Assembly (NCBI RefSeq): GCF_019175385.1
Contig: NC_083338.1
Coordinates: forward strand, 88,185,777 to 88,249,776
Reading direction: 5' to 3'
Length of the DNA stretch: 64,000 nt
Source: Lycium barbarum
Taxonomy: Eukaryota > Streptophyta > Magnoliopsida > Solanales > Solanaceae
The translations under genes were made by a program, and so were the position numbers. Positions 10,974-23,729 of the stretch are shown here, piece by piece; the first letter of the stretch is position 1; each line of letters starts with the position of its first letter. Below the pieces are notes generated by a model. That model was not told where the DNA came from and searched no databases. It saw nothing but the letters and a program-made list of their open reading frames with translations.

Positions 10974-12470
10974 CCCCTTGCTCAACAGATCCTGCAATTG
11001 TTCCTTTAATTCTCTCAACTCGTCTGGAGCTATACGGTAAGGTGGAATAGAAATAGCCTAAGTTCCTGGCTCTAAATCGATACAGAAATCAATATTACGG
11101 TCAGGTGGCATACCAGGAAAATCCGCGAGAAAGACCTCCGCAAACTCGCTTACAATGGGAATCGACTCCAAAGAAGGAGTATCCACACTCGTATCTTAAA
11201 TATATGTCAAATAGGATAAGCACCCTCTTTCCACTAACTTCTTCGCTCAGAGGTACGAAATGATCTTCTTAGGAGCAGGGCTGGGAGTACCCTTCCACTC
11301 CAAACGCGAAATGCCGGGCATAACTAATGTGACTGTATTGACATGACAGTCTAAGATCGTATGGTATAGAGATAACCAGTTCATGCCCAAGATAATATCA
11401 AATTCCACCATACTAAGGATCACCAAGTATTCCCACATATCATAGCCCATAAAAGTAATCACACAAGACAGATAGACTCGATCAACTACCACAAAATCTC
11501 CAACCGAAGTAGACATACGTATGGGCACATTAAGAATATCACAAGTCATATCCAATCCAGTAGAAAAGTAGGTAGACACATATGAGAAGGTAGAACACAG
11601 ATCAAATAAAATCGAAGTTGCTCGATGACAAACAGAAATGGTTCCTGTGATGACAGCATCAGAAGCCTCCACCTCTGGTCTCCCAGGGAAAGCATAACTA
11701 TGGACCTGTCCGCCACCGGACTGCGGATCACCACAGCTACTCTGGCCTGACTGGGCTCATCCTCTACAGCCTTGAGAATCACCCCTGCCGGGCTGATAAC
11801 CTCTTCTAGCACACTGAGAAACATCTCGGCCTGTCTGAGCACTGCCCCTACCGGAGTATTCACCTCTGCTGACTGAAGGCGTTGGAGTCCTGAGAGTCTG
11901 AAATCTTGAACCTTGCTGGGCCCTACTCTGGCTAAACCTGGGACACTCTCTGGAAAAGTGCCACAAGTCTCCACACTCATATCATCTAACCTCCCGGGGC
12001 TGTGACACGGAAGCTGAAGAACCAGTATAACCACCACAGTCTGCAGGTCTATAATAGGAACCCCTAGAAGTCTGCCCTGCACCAAATCCACTCTGCCTCT
12101 AAGGACCACTAGCTGAAGCCCGGAGCGCTAATTGGATGGAGCAGCCAGGATAATGTTGGTGAGTCCCGCCCGACTAGCCCCCACTCCTCGAAGTATAACT
12201 ATTGAAACAACAAACCTCACAAGACCTCTTATCACTACCCTCACCATAAGCTCGGAGCCTAGCAGACTCAACAATCATAGAATGATCCACTACTGACTAG
12301 AACGATGACCCTATAGCAACAAGCTGAAGACAAGCCAAATGCAACAGAAGTACCAACCCTACGACGAACCTCCTAACCCTCTCGGCCTCGGTGAGAATCA
12401 ACTGACCAACATAGCGAGCCAAGGAAAATCACCTTGAGAATTCCATTTAGTAGTGATATAGCAGGAATTG
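10974..12470 (-). pseudogene. Degenerate gypsy gag-protease-RT segment
   Basis: Read on the minus strand, gag comes first: LARYVGQLILTEAERVRRF near 12430-12370, then a zinc-knuckle remnant YECGDLWHFSRECP near 11975-11935 whose first Cys codon is now TGA. Next is an aspartic protease (11672-11247). Its catalytic site reads LFDLCSTFSYVS where DSG/DTG-type residues are expected, so the active-site glycine is lost; FDIILGMNWL follows. The RT N-terminus (RDTSV-type linker, ISIPPYRIAPDELRELKEQ) ends at about 10974, where it is cut off. Several frameshifts and stops are present. It is the distal part of the element whose gag start, PBS and 5' LTR lie at 13916-22079. Confidence 0.75.
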
Positions 12471-13915
12471 AGGTATGTCACTTTTTTTAACATACTTTTC
12501 AAATGTTTTAAGTGGTTCTTTGGTAAGGTTTGTGTGCGTCAGGAACAAGACTGCATTAAACCTTTGTGTGTATTATGTTATATATATCTATTGTGATTTT
12601 CCCTTATAAAAGGATGATTTAAATTGAAATATAAAGCTTTGACCTTTGAACATAAATTACCCCATAAGGGATGCCTAAACTTGATTTTAAAAAATCTTGG
12701 ATATTTCATGTGTTTTGCTCTATGAGTGGATTGTGTTGAAATTGAAACTTGCTTAATGACTTAAACTTTGTTTCTAAACCCATTAATGATTTGATGCACC
12801 TCAACTAACGGGATGATGAACATAATCCATAATGAGTGATTCAGCTTTTATGCTCTGATTGTGATTTGGCTATTTGCCATGACTTCTATTGTTTCTGTTT
12901 GGCCGGGAAGAAGGGTAGTAACTATGGATCCTAGTGGGATTTTCCTAGCCATTCAGGAGGAAGAGTGGCCGTCGAGGGTCGATAGCCTCGGTGTGGTTCA
13001 TACCTAGCCATTCGGAGAGTGGTCATTGAGGGTTGGCAGCCCAGGTGTGGTCTTTGCCTAGCTATTTGGGGGGAGGTAGCCATCGATGTGGTGTTTCTAT
13101 GTAGTTTTGGGAATGTTAAATGGATATCCCTTCATTATATTGATTTGGGTCTCTATTGGCATGCGATATACTTTGGTTGCATGTGAGTGGCTTGTTGATG
13201 ATCTTGGATTCATGATTGAAAAAACTTAACATGATAAACTATGTAATAAGTTGAAATTGATATATTTCTATGTTATTGGCTTTTAGTGGTGATTTTACTA
13301 AGGCTACTGACTTACTCTATATGTGGATTTCAAACTGGTTTTGAAAGAACTTAAGGTAACGATAATGACTTAAGGATTGAAAGTGATTATCTTTATCATT
13401 TACTTATATCGGATGTTCATGAGATGTTATCAATTGTTTTAAACTGTTTCTCAATACTGTTGTCAATTACACTAATTAATTATATTTTTTGATATTAACT
13501 ATTGTCCTGGAGACACTCACTGAGTATGCAGTATTCAGGCATACCATTGTTGTTTTTTATGGTATGTTAGGTAACGAAGAAGAGCAGGTTCGTGATACGC
13601 GTACAGAGTAGGAGAACTTGCTACTTTCCAGACTTATTGGTGAGCCCACACCCTTGTTTGTGAGACACCACTCTATCTTTATTTATTTATTTATTTCAGT
13701 TTCCAAGCTGCATCCCGAAGATAGATACTAATTTTTTATTATCTTAGAAACTCCATAGATAGTTGTCAAATTATGGGTAGGTGTTGAAAGTTTCGTATGA
13801 CTTATTGAGGCATTTGCCACGTTTTATGATTTAGTGTCCCTATTAGACTTTCGCTGATTTGTTTTTTTTTCTAAGTATGAGTATGTTTTCATTTAGCCAT
13901 AAATAACGGGGAGCC
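12471..13915 (+). mobile_element. Unclassified LTR-like fragment, plus orientation
   Basis: This sequence interrupts the minus-strand gag. It is not coding and is organised like the second half of an LTR. A degenerate tandem array near 12945-13085 has units containing CCTAGCCATTC, GAGTGG and CAGGTGTGGT. It is followed by CACTGAGTATGCAGTATTCA (near 13520), analogous in position to the TCAGTAC core of the other LTRs but not the same sequence. No termini or target duplication were found. Confidence 0.4.
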
Positions 13916-14130
13916 ATACTAGCAACAGGCTGAATCTCCCGAGTCTGGCCCTGCTTTAGAGTCTGTGCTCCCATTCTAGTCTAAGACCTTCCTGGAGTGG
14001 CTGGAAGCCACCCACTACGTGCAACCCATCAAGATAGTGCAGAATACGGACCATGGTGTCTTGAAGAACAGGAGTAGCGGTCATCTCGAGCAGAATACGG
14101 ACCATGGTGTCTTGAAGCACAAGAGTAGCG
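13916..14130 (-). pseudogene. gag fragment with an in-frame 51 bp duplication
   Basis: The minus-strand frame reads EMTATPVLQDTMVRILHYLDG, typical of the N-terminal gag region of gypsy elements. The segment is duplicated: AGAATACGGACCATGG starts at 14041 and again at 14092, so 17 residues are repeated in frame. It continues the gag of the element with its PBS at 19537, separated from it by two LTR insertions. Confidence 0.55.
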
Positions 14131-14502
14131 GTCATCTCGACCTGACTAGGGGCCATGATGGGTACCCGGAGCTGATTACCGAACACCTCTTATTAGGCTA
14201 ATCATCATACTCAACCTGAACATACATAATCTCCAAAGCAACCCATATCTATATACATAAGCCCTCACGGCTACAAAAATGATATACAAAAGTACAATGT
14301 GTTCATCGTGGGACACCAACAACCCTCATGTACGTATCTACGAGCCTCTACTAGAGTACTAGACATAAGGACGGGACAGGATCCCGTCGTGCCCGAAATA
14401 TATACACAAAAGAATATGATCATAAGTAGCACCTCCGGAATAATGGAGTGCTCCTGTGAATCTGCTGATAAGCTCCTACGGATCCACACCGTCTCCCTAT
14501 CT

Positions 14503-14574
14503 ACCTGTGGGCATGGACACAACGTCCAAAAAAGAAAGGACGTCAGTACGAACATTGTACTGAGTATATAAGGC
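14503..14574 (-). promoter_or_regulatory. Conserved LTR hairpin core, copy 3
   Basis: On the minus strand it contains CTCAGTAC...GTACTGAC, then CGTCC...GGACG as a 5 bp stem, then CCATGCCCACAGGT. The middle stem pairs different bases from those in the LTRs at 42440 and 47078, which use runs of C and G. Confidence 0.7.
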
Positions 14575-14720
14575 ATGAATAGTAATAGCATAATAAAGAA
14601 ACAATGAAACATGAGCTGAAGATATAACCTGCTTAACCTTTAAAGGAAAACACATGTATGCATATCATATATACCATCATCGTTAACCTGCGTCCGGGTG
14701 ACCATCATAACACCGCCCTA

Positions 14721-14863
14721 GTGTCATGTCCGGTGCTCTAGGCATGGTATAATCATAAGCAGCCCGCATTAGCGGTGACATGTCCGGCCATCTAGGCACG
14801 GTGGAATCGTATGCAGCCCGCCTTCGCGGTGACATGTCCGGCCATCTAGGCACGGTGGAATCT
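14721..14863 (-). repeat. 54 bp tandem array in LTR
   Basis: Units start at 14721, 14775 and 14829 (GTGACATGTCC on the plus strand); about 2.7 copies, each containing GGCCATCTAGGCACGGTGG. Confidence 0.85.
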
Positions 14864-16013
14864 CATCATCATATACATCTCACAAAGCATACTTTAGAAA
14901 CCAATTAAATGCTACAACTCTATCGGGGTGACGTAAGGTCGAGAACCCCCGATTCCATTATGGAGTAGACGTGATCATCATGTCTCACCTTGAAGGAACT
15001 AGCATTATAAGGTGAGTATAGTAGCAATGAATACCATTCAATAGACATATAAAGATCATTAGCTTCGTAGAAATATCATATTATGAGCTTTAGAATCTCT
15101 AGACTTAGACTCGTCATCATCATTATTATATTCATAACATAGCATAAGCCTTAAAATCTTTGTAAACATGGACTCGTATTTTTCGGAATGTAAAAAGGTC
15201 ATTGAAAATAAGGATAGTCATGTCATAAGAATCATGCCTTAGAAAAGAAGGGACTGGCCTTACATACCTTTATGCCCTTCTAACTTGCTGACTATACGTT
15301 CTCTTCCGAGTTCGTAATTCTACATTCAAAGGAATTCATACTAGAATTAGATAATCGAAAACATACTTAAGCTTAAGCTAAGCTAACGAAAATTGGGCAA
15401 CATCCCCTTTATTTCGATGACTTCTTCCACGCAATAAGCAACTCCCGACATAAATAACAACACCCGCAATATTTTAATCAATAGCTTCATCAGGCTAGAC
15501 ATTATTAATCCTCAACATTCCCTATCCAACTCCTTTATAACCCTAACTATAGCACCATACCATACCCGTCCTCATACAATGCCTCTACAACATCTTTAAT
15601 ACTATTTATAGCAAGATCATACTCATTACATATCAAGAACTATAATTCAAGTGAAGTCATGATTCAAGAATATCATTATTTTCATATTTGCACTCCATAT
15701 TCTCCTCCCTTCCATAATCCAAGTCTTTTAACCTCTCAATACTTTAATATCAAGAAATAAACATAAAACTCACCTTTGATGATATAGGAATGGACTTTGA
15801 ATGGAATTAATTCACTTGGAGAAAACCCTATTTCCACACCAAAAGATTCTTAGTTTCCCACAAACTAAGAATATTCCACACTTGATTCCACAAATTTCTT
15901 GGTGTTTAATCCTTGATTTCTCTTGGGTATATGATGGTATAATGAGAGAATTTTTCTAGAACCTTCAACACTTGGAGAGAGAATAAAATCTGAAATTTTG
16001 GGGTCCAACTCGT

Positions 16014-16235
16014 CTATTTATAGCTGGGACTGGAATATTCCAGATAAGTGGTGCAACGAGCGGGTCGACGGTCACCTCGACGTGTTGACAGTTTGTCGAC
16101 CAGCTTCTGCAGATCAGAGGTTGCAGAGGCATATTGACGGCGGCGATCAACGGCCCGTCGACGTGTCTCATCGATCGGTTTCTGCAGACTAAAATTCTCA
16201 GAACATAACGACGGTCCGTCGACGGTCCGTCGATA
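16014..16235 (-). promoter_or_regulatory. TATA box and GTCGAC-rich U3 cluster
   Basis: The minus-strand TATA box CTATAAATAG (16023-16014) lies just downstream of a cluster with repeated GTCGAC, CCGTCGAC and GACGGTCCGTCGA motifs (16060-16235). Organisation matches the palindrome clusters of the other class I LTRs, with a different motif. Confidence 0.6.
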
Positions 16236-16443
16236 ATGTCAGGTGTCTGCAGATTTCCTGAATCTGCTCAGCCTGCGTCGGTTCAATCCGTTCAACATCT
16301 AATCCTGTAATATACCTGCCAGTACCTTCATACACGGGGTAAAATACTTAGCATCTCAATACTCGGGTACAAATCTCCATTTCGAGGCATACTTGACTGG
16401 AAAGCCATAATTGTTTCCTGCCATAAAAACGAGAGGTGTAACA

Positions 16444-16524
16444 CTGAGCCTGGGCTGGTCCCAGCTCTCCCTTATCCATGGCTCGTGCTCAGGCTGATGC
16501 TCTGGCTCTGGAGATAAGAATCTG
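16444..16524 (-). pseudogene. gag N-terminal fragment between two LTRs
   Basis: Eighty-one bases lie between two inserted LTRs. Together with 19163-19536 they form the start of gag of the minus-strand element. The sequence rejoins 19163 onward when the solo LTR and one copy of ATCTG are removed. Confidence 0.5.
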
Positions 16525-16981
16525 TGTCACGACCCAACCTAGGGCCATGACAAGCGACCGAGCTTAACCTGCCCGATAACCCAACTTATGTTACCTGTAC
16601 TCAAATATGGCATTCAACAGGGTTTATTTAACTAAGTCTGAAAGCTGTAAATTAAATACCGAAGTCGACCTGTAGCTCAAAACATCCCAAAGCATATTTA
16701 TATATACATAACACATGACAAGGCAAGCCCACGAGGCTACCAACACTTCTGTACAACAAAATAATGGCCGACAAGGCCAAACAGTAACCATGACACCCAC
16801 GCTGTTCGTAGACTACTAAAAGAGTTTGACCGTGCATAGGTGATGGGACAGGGCCCCGTCGTGCCCGCAATATATACACAAAATTATACCAGAACAGGAA
16901 CAGTCTCCAAAGCAAGTGGAGCTGTCTGACTCTCAGTGCTGACTCCTCCTAGGTGGCTGGATTGCCGGACCGCGTCCCTGA

Positions 16982-17067
16982 ACCTGCGGGCATGAAACGC
17001 AGCCCCCCCCCCCCCCCCCCCCCGAAGAAAGGGGGTCAGTACGGAATATGTACTGAATATGTAAAGC
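16982..17067 (-). promoter_or_regulatory. Conserved LTR hairpin core, copy 4, with expanded homopolymer
   Basis: The middle stem (CCCCC...GGGGG on the minus strand) has a pure run of 21 C on the plus strand at 17003-17023. The flanking TCAGTAC...GTACTGA-type arms are still recognisable. Confidence 0.7.
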
Positions 17068-17248
17068 ATTACTGAATCATAAACAAGGAAAAGCGTAACA
17101 GTAAACAAGTTGAGAAGCAACCCGGGGATAACCTGGAACAACATTTTGAACCATGCCATATAATACCTTGCACAAATTCTAGCATGCACAATATAAATAC
17201 AGCATACACAAATTCTAGAACACACAGTATAAATATAGTATCACAATA

Positions 17249-17418
17249 GTCCCTTCGGACGGCCGCTTCCGGCATAATAATGATGGCCCCTTCGGGCAGC
17301 CGCTTCCGGGTTAATAATAATGATGGCCCCTTCGGGCAGCCGCTTCCGGCTTAATAATAATGATGGCCCCTTCGGGTAGCCGCTTCCGGCTTAATAATAA
17401 TGATGGCCCCTTCGGAGT
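17249..17418 (-). repeat. 40 bp tandem array in LTR
   Basis: TGATGGCCCCTTCGGG starts at 17281, 17321, 17361 and 17401, with a diverged copy before; units contain CAGCCGCTTCCGG. Confidence 0.9.
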
Positions 17419-18176
17419 GGTTTTGAAAATCAAACTTTATGTTTCCTTTAGTATAAAACTAATTTTCTCGAAATCATTAGTAAAACCATAAACACGTTTC
17501 AAGTCAATCCGAGTTAGCATAAGAAAGTTATGGACATTGTTCATTACGTAAATCTCTACGAACGTTTCAGAGCAATCCGAGACCGCCTATGAAAGTTAGG
17601 GACATTAATCCTTATAGAACCCTCTTTGGAATAGGGACTCTTTATGCTTTGCTCGTTATTCAATCATACAATAGGCTCGACTAAACCAAGTATGCTCATG
17701 TCAAGAAGTGAATAAGAATCGTAAACAAGCTCGGAATTAAGGAATAGAGTTACCCCAAGATGCGTGTCATACCTTACTTAGCTCTAGGACATGCCAAAAG
17801 AAAGAAAGGGGTAAACCTTACATACCTTGCCCGCTTCCTAAGCTAATTCGAACTTAAGTCTCGGCTTTCGCAAGATCTACAACAATGTTAGTAGATACCA
17901 AACATTAGCTATAGATACTTAAGAGTCCAATCCTAAACTAACACTTCATTTACAGAAATTTCGGCAGCATTTCCCCTGTAAATTCAACCAACCCCGAGAA
18001 TTTCACTCGGCCAAATCATCAACAACAATACCACAACCACATTGACAACTTCAACGACTAATTCAGAATGCATTCTAACGTCGGTAACCATTTCTACACA
18101 TTTCGACGGCATTTCATTTATGTTCAAATTAACCACAACAACACAATCTGAAATCTTCCAACTCAACAAGAAGAAG

Positions 18177-18219
<43 letters not shown>

Positions 18220-19162
18220 CATTCTTTTCTTCCAAATTCATGAACTACACCAACAATCTACACATTAGCAACTTCATTCTCATAATTACAAGAAATCATA
18301 TTAAAATCACATTAACTCCTACAACAACCCACAAACACTTACAATGCCAACTTGAACCATTAAACCTTCATTTGCATCATAGAATCCACAACAACAACAA
18401 CTAAAATACTAAGTAAAATTAATTCATCCCTTCTACACAACACCAACACCTACACGGCTACAACACAACACACATTATTTCATGAATTTCATTCATTTCT
18501 ACATACTACAACATGTACAAATCACCCATAACACATGTAAAAGAATATTAAACCTTACCTTCCCATTTAACTTCTTAGCTTGGCTAGGGTTGTAAGTTAC
18601 AAAGAGATGAGTGGTTTGTTTGCTCCAACAACTACTCCACGTTAATAAGGACCTTCCAATTGGTTGAAATGCTAGAAGAAAATAATTTTTTGATCAATTT
18701 TTCAAGGTGCTTGGTTTGGCTAGGGTGTGGCCGAATAGCTTTTTTTTTTCAAGTTTCTTATGTTGTGGAAGAAAATGAAATGTCTAGATGATTCTCTCTT
18801 CTTCATATATATATATATATAGACACTCCTACAAATATGAGAGGAACACATGCCCCTACTCATGGCTTGAGTCAATTGGCCAAGCCATGGGTGGGACCCA
18901 TACCAAGCCACACGACCAAGGTGGCTTTCAAAACCATTTTTTTTTTGCTTTTGTTCTTCCCTTTTTACCCCTAGCCTTTCCTCAATATCTCCATGAACCA
19001 CCTTGTGAATTTCCCTTTTTACTCCTAGCCTTCCTTAATATTTCCATACCAATATTATCCCTAAGTAACTTATGTGTTAAACAAGATAAAAAATGTAGCC
19101 TTACCCTTAACTTATCGCGATTATCTTGAAATATCCGAATGCACAAAATACGGGATATAACA

Positions 19163-19536
19163 ATCTGGCTAGTCTCTAACCAATCGTAGCGGCCTTACCT
19201 CTGGCTGGTGCTGCTCCATGGCTGCGGCCTTTCGTTCGTCCTCGTCTTCATGCTCCATCCCTAGCAACGGGCTCGGGCACCTCATCCCTCGCAATAGTAG
19301 CACAGGTCCTCATTATCTGTGAGAGAATAGAAGTAAGGTCAGATAGCAATTTGACCATCTTAGATACTAATTCGAATATCCTAGATACCAATTTCAATAA
19401 GGTAGCATGAAAGAATGAAAGAATTTGATGTTTTTGAAATATCCTATAGCCTCTCGCAGATAAGTACGGAGCTCATCATACCGAACCGCAAGAATCTACC
19501 AGACATGCTCTTGTAATTGTAAGACTGACAACCTAG
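19163..19536 (-). pseudogene. Leader and gag start of the minus-strand gypsy element
   Basis: This lies between the PBS and the solo LTR. Minus-strand text includes GACGAGGACGAACG and gag-like Gln/Ala-rich codons, but the frame is broken. It is the 5' leader and gag N-terminus of the element whose protease and RT remain at 10974-12470. Confidence 0.5.
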
Positions 19537-19549
19537 GGCTCTGATACCA
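19537..19549 (-). promoter_or_regulatory. Primer-binding site, initiator-Met tRNA type
   Basis: On the minus strand TGGTATCAGAGCC follows the LTR end after a short AAAGT spacer. It is complementary to the 3' end of plant initiator-methionine tRNA, the usual primer of these elements. Confidence 0.85.
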
Positions 19550-19554
19550 ACTTT

Positions 19555-22079
19555 TCACAACCCAACTCGTGGGTCGAGCGGGCACCCACACTAACTCCCT
19601 TAGTAGGCGAACCCTTCCCTAACTCTACCATTTTTAAGATTTAACATGCGGAAGATTAAATAATACAAGCAGTCTCAAATCATATCATAAATATCTAAAG
19701 TGCTGAAGTACACACGAAACTCTAAGAATTTGGTCAAGACATAAGTGTGAATATAAGAAATACATAAGTGTCTGAAATACTGTCTCGAAACAAAAAGTAA
19801 GATACCATAAGAGAGGAGTTTTTTGGGCTGCAGATCTGGAACATGGCTCACCCTGGAAACTCAAATAAGAAGCCTCGGGACTCACCCATGAGGTGCTGAC
19901 GTGGATTCTGTAGCAAACTCTGCACTCAGAAAAGAGTACCGCAATGTAGTATCAGTACAAACACTATGTACTGGTAGGTATCATAGGTCGACAACAATTA
20001 GTTCACATATATGAAGAAAGAGATCAACAAGTAGACATGTAAACAATCAAGTATATTCACGAACCAATTCAATATAAGATCAATTCAAATATCAAGTGCC
20101 ATGTATAAAATCAAGCAATGAAGAATGAATGTATGCGTGAATGCAAATGCGATGCACTGGCCAACTGTCCATACCGTACACACATGCTAAGGATGGAAAC
20201 CTCCACGTCTCAATAGTCATGATCCATGGGGGACTCGTGAAATCCATGTACACCCTTGTCCCGACAAGAAACCTTGGGCAGTGAGTAAAACACATTCCGC
20301 TTCGGTAACAATCTCGGATCAAAGATTCTCATCTCTCTTTTACACGATCCGCCAAAGACCTAAGATGTTCCTTTGTCTCACTTATCATCATTAGTACTAA
20401 GTCCTAATGCATCGTATGAAATGAGAATGTATGCCATGCATGATATCATAATCAACAAAGACTCATAATCAAGATCTCATCCATGTCTTATCATAAGCAC
20501 ACATCATGATTCATGCCTAATCTCATTAACCTTCCTTTTTCCGATAATAAGTGACACAATAAGAGAGAGATGAATGCATACACAAGTCATAGCAAAACAA
20601 ATAAGGCGACAAGCCAATCATAACAACAAGACGACAAGCCCACAACAATCAACAAAACCAACCTAATAGGATTTCACATCCACACCATACTCGAAGGCCT
20701 AACATATTTTCCCCGCCAATATCTAACTCCTACATATGCTTCACTAATTGGAGTCTAACCGAAAGGTAAACCGTAACCTACCTCGATACCGAGCGGGTGC
20801 CACAAACTATCTAACACGAGCCTTCCCCTTCCGAAGAGCTTCTGAATGTTCGAAGTCTATTCAACAACGTAATGTACATTAGAAACTAAGACTAACAATA
20901 CCCATATTACTACAATACTATTCGAATCGAAAACCACCTTTTTAAAGAGGGAACCGGGCCCATAAGAGTAAAATAGGAATTTTAAGTTACAATCGATTAA
21001 TCAATGCTTAGGTAGTCCAATACTATACATCAATTACTAATTAAACTCATTTTATCATCAATTCCAATATTAGAATGACAACCCCTAAATTAGAGAAGAG
21101 TCGTAATTTCCATGACTTTGATTCTTGAAATAGAGGAAGATTCAAACCTAGAAACAAATTACTCAATGATTCGATGGTAGAAATCAGTAAATTTGACCAA
21201 TAAAACTCAATTAGATTGAAAGAGATTTATGATCATCATCCTAGGGTTCATGAACCCATCTTCCCCAAATAGCTAGCTAAAACTACCATGGATTCCATTC
21301 TTAAGCATAAGAAAATCACAAAGAGAGGAGTAGAAACTTACCCAAGGAAGAATTTACCCTAAAGCTCTGCAAATCGCCCACACAAACACTCTCTAGATTT
21401 ATAATTTGAGAATGGAAAGAATGGTTTGAAATTGGGAAATATAAGGTCACTTATTCAGCGATTTTTGCATCCGTGGACACCTTGTCCGCAGATGCAGACT
21501 CACTCACTTGCACAAAGGACCCGCAGAAGTGGAGTGACTTGACACCTCATGCTCTCGCGTCTGCGGGCCTAGTCCCGCAGAGGCGGAAACACACCCGCAT
21601 AAACGGAACATCAGAAAACCAGAAAATTTGGTTTTCACCAAGTTCCACCCAAAATTCCGCCATCCATCCGAGACCTCCCAGATACAAACCAAACATGCAG
21701 ACACATTTAAAAATGCGCTACGAACTCAACTGTGGCCTCGAAATTCTCAACGGAGGTCACCTTGACTCGGTCAACCCCCAAACGACCAAAACCAAGTTTC
21801 CAACCAAGGGTACAAAATGCTCCTGAATGCCTCGAGAACTGAACCAAACATACCACCAAGTGATAATCGACCCTCCGGACCTCATGGAATCGACGGAATT
21901 CTCGAAAAACTCCGTTTACGCAAAAGTCAACTATTCATCAAATATTTTTCACTCTAAAGTTCTAAGTTCCTCAAATCTCACCAAGACTCACCCGATGACC
22001 TCGGGAACCGAGTCACCCATGAAGGGTCAACGGTGGTAAAAGGGTCAAAACGCACATAACGACCAAACGGGTTGTTACA
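19555..22079 (-). mobile_element. 5' LTR of the decayed minus-strand gypsy element
   Basis: On the minus strand it begins TGTAACAACCCG at 22079 and ends GGGTTGTGA beside the PBS (about 2525 bp). U3 carries a palindrome-rich cluster with GTCCGCAGATGCAGAC-type motifs near 21475-21600. The R-like region (near 19940-19980) has TCAGTACAAACACTATGTACTG, related in design but not identical to the core of the other LTRs. This LTR family is distinct from the TGTTAC families. Confidence 0.8.
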
Positions 22080-23729
22080 ACCTCAAAACAATTTTTCTTT
22101 GCGTAAAAATAGTTATATGATGAATACTATTATTTGTCTATTCATTTAAAAAAGTTATAATCGTAATACGTTATAAAAAGTGAATCAATTTGTGGGAATC
22201 TCCTAAAATCTGTTATATAAAAAGATCTTAATTTTATACTATTTTAAAAAAAGTTTAGATGTGGCATCCATCTGAAATTTTTATAAACATCTCATTTAAT
22301 AAAAATAGAAACATTTTAATATAGAAACAACATTTTAACACAATATGAAAAGCCATGACTTTAGAAATGCACCAAGATTTATCAATTTTGAGATTATAAT
22401 TTTGTCTCAATGAACCTATTAATGTAAACACAAACTTATCACATATAGGTCCATAACAATAACGCTTAAACTTTCCATGATTACTGACATATAGAACTGC
22501 ATATATATATATAGAGATTAATTTACTCATGCATAAATCAGCAACTCATCATTTATCTCCTAATTAATCATCTCCTAATTAATCTCCTTATTATACATAT
22601 TTGATATAGGCTCCAAGATTTTGAAAATAGCTGAGATATTTTTTTTATTTTTTTTGAAAATCGGCGAATCATTTTCTGCTCAATAATATAGCTGTATAAA
22701 CAATGATCCCCACTCATCCCATCAGCTTTTGTGAACAACTTCCATGAGAATCAAAATATATTATGCCTAAAAGTAAATGAACATTTCTAGGGGTGCTTTA
22801 GGAAAGGAAATAGATATAAATGTATTTCAATGCAAAGCGTACAAATTTTTAATGCGCTTTACTGTTGCTGTAACAGTATGAGAGAAAAATCAAGCTAAAC
22901 AATGACAACACATTTAACCAGGTATAACACAACAAAATTTTAGAGTATATATCATGACAAGAGATATTAATAAATGTATACAAGTGCATAAATGATAAAA
23001 TTGAAGAACATGATAAAAAAGTCAAGCAAGAGATTGAATATATCAAAATAGATGCTCAAATTCTATTACTCTGCCACTATGTAAAAGCAAGAAACTATTA
23101 ATATTTTAGGATTGAATAGAATCTTGATGAAAGAAAAGAAACCATTGATTTGTGAAATATAAATCCAAGAAAGAAGATGAAGGAGGAACGTGGTAATTAA
23201 GATAATTTAATTAGTATCTTTTGGGTTCATATGTGGAGTAATAAAGATACGTTCATAAGCTAACGGAAAAAGTCCGTTAATTGAATTAAAAGTTTTTTTG
23301 ATCTATTTTAAAAATAAAATAAATAGAGAAATGAGTAATTAAAATTCAAAAAGAAAAGAGAAAAAAATATAAATAGCATTCTAGGCCATAGAGAGGTGCC
23401 ACATCAGCTTGTTTGTGCCTAGCTTTATATTATAAATATATGATTAATTATACTGCATAAATGTTTGGCTTAGACCATGACCCAATTACATGCACAGATT
23501 GATCAATCTTTCTTCTTTGAAAAGGGTATACTAATAGATATAATTATATAATATTAATTTTGTAAATAAATTAAAAAGGATAATATGATTATATAATTTA
23601 GTTTCCTAAAAAATAAAAAAGAACCTAAAACAGCAAAGCCTCTAATTTTAAAGTCTATTATGAATTTATAATAATTCAAGAAAAAGGAAAAAGAGGGAGA
23701 AACATTTTCCACAATAATGCAGATGAGAA
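22080..23729. other. AT-rich spacer, no gene recognised
   Basis: About 1.65 kb of strongly AT-rich DNA with many A and T runs and short frames full of rare codons. I see no exon-like conservation, RNA gene or element terminus. It may be old unmasked intergenic DNA. Confidence 0.5.

Larger units (their letters stand above)
14131..16443 (-). mobile_element. Minus-strand LTR inserted in gag (probable solo LTR)
   Basis: On the minus strand it starts TGTTACACCTC at 16443 and ends near 14131, where the usual TGTCACGACC boundary is degraded. It carries a TATA box CTATAAATAG (16023-16014), a GTCGAC-rich U3 cluster (16060-16235), a 54 bp tandem array (14721-14863) and the hairpin core (14503-14574). 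Gag-like sequence on both sides and no PBS suggest a solo LTR, but the CTGAG on the right is not matched on the left, so the left junction has changed. Same family as the LTR at 61358-64000. Confidence 0.75.
16525..19162 (-). mobile_element. Solo LTR, minus strand, perfect TSD ATCTG
   Basis: On the minus strand it starts TGTTATATCCCG at 19162 and ends GGTCGTGACA at 16525. It is flanked by ATCTG on both sides (16520-16524 and 19163-19167), so it is a complete solo LTR of 2638 bp. It contains the hairpin core (16982-17067, with a 21-base C run), a 40 bp tandem array (17249-17418), an (AAC)n stretch (about 18177-18219) and a TTTCGGCAG half-palindrome (17950-17967). Confidence 0.93.

Noticed and set aside
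18042..18404. Asn-rich 120-codon frame
   Set aside because: It comes from an (AAC)n microsatellite inside a minus-strand solo LTR.
19537..19549. tRNA gene fragment
   Set aside because: The match is only to the tRNA 3' end and lies directly next to an LTR end, so it is a primer-binding site; the same holds at 50294 and 58793.
22255..23046. Minus-strand frames of 91 and 65 codons in the AT-rich spacer
   Set aside because: Composition is that of random AT-rich sequence; no domain, splice pattern or homology is evident.
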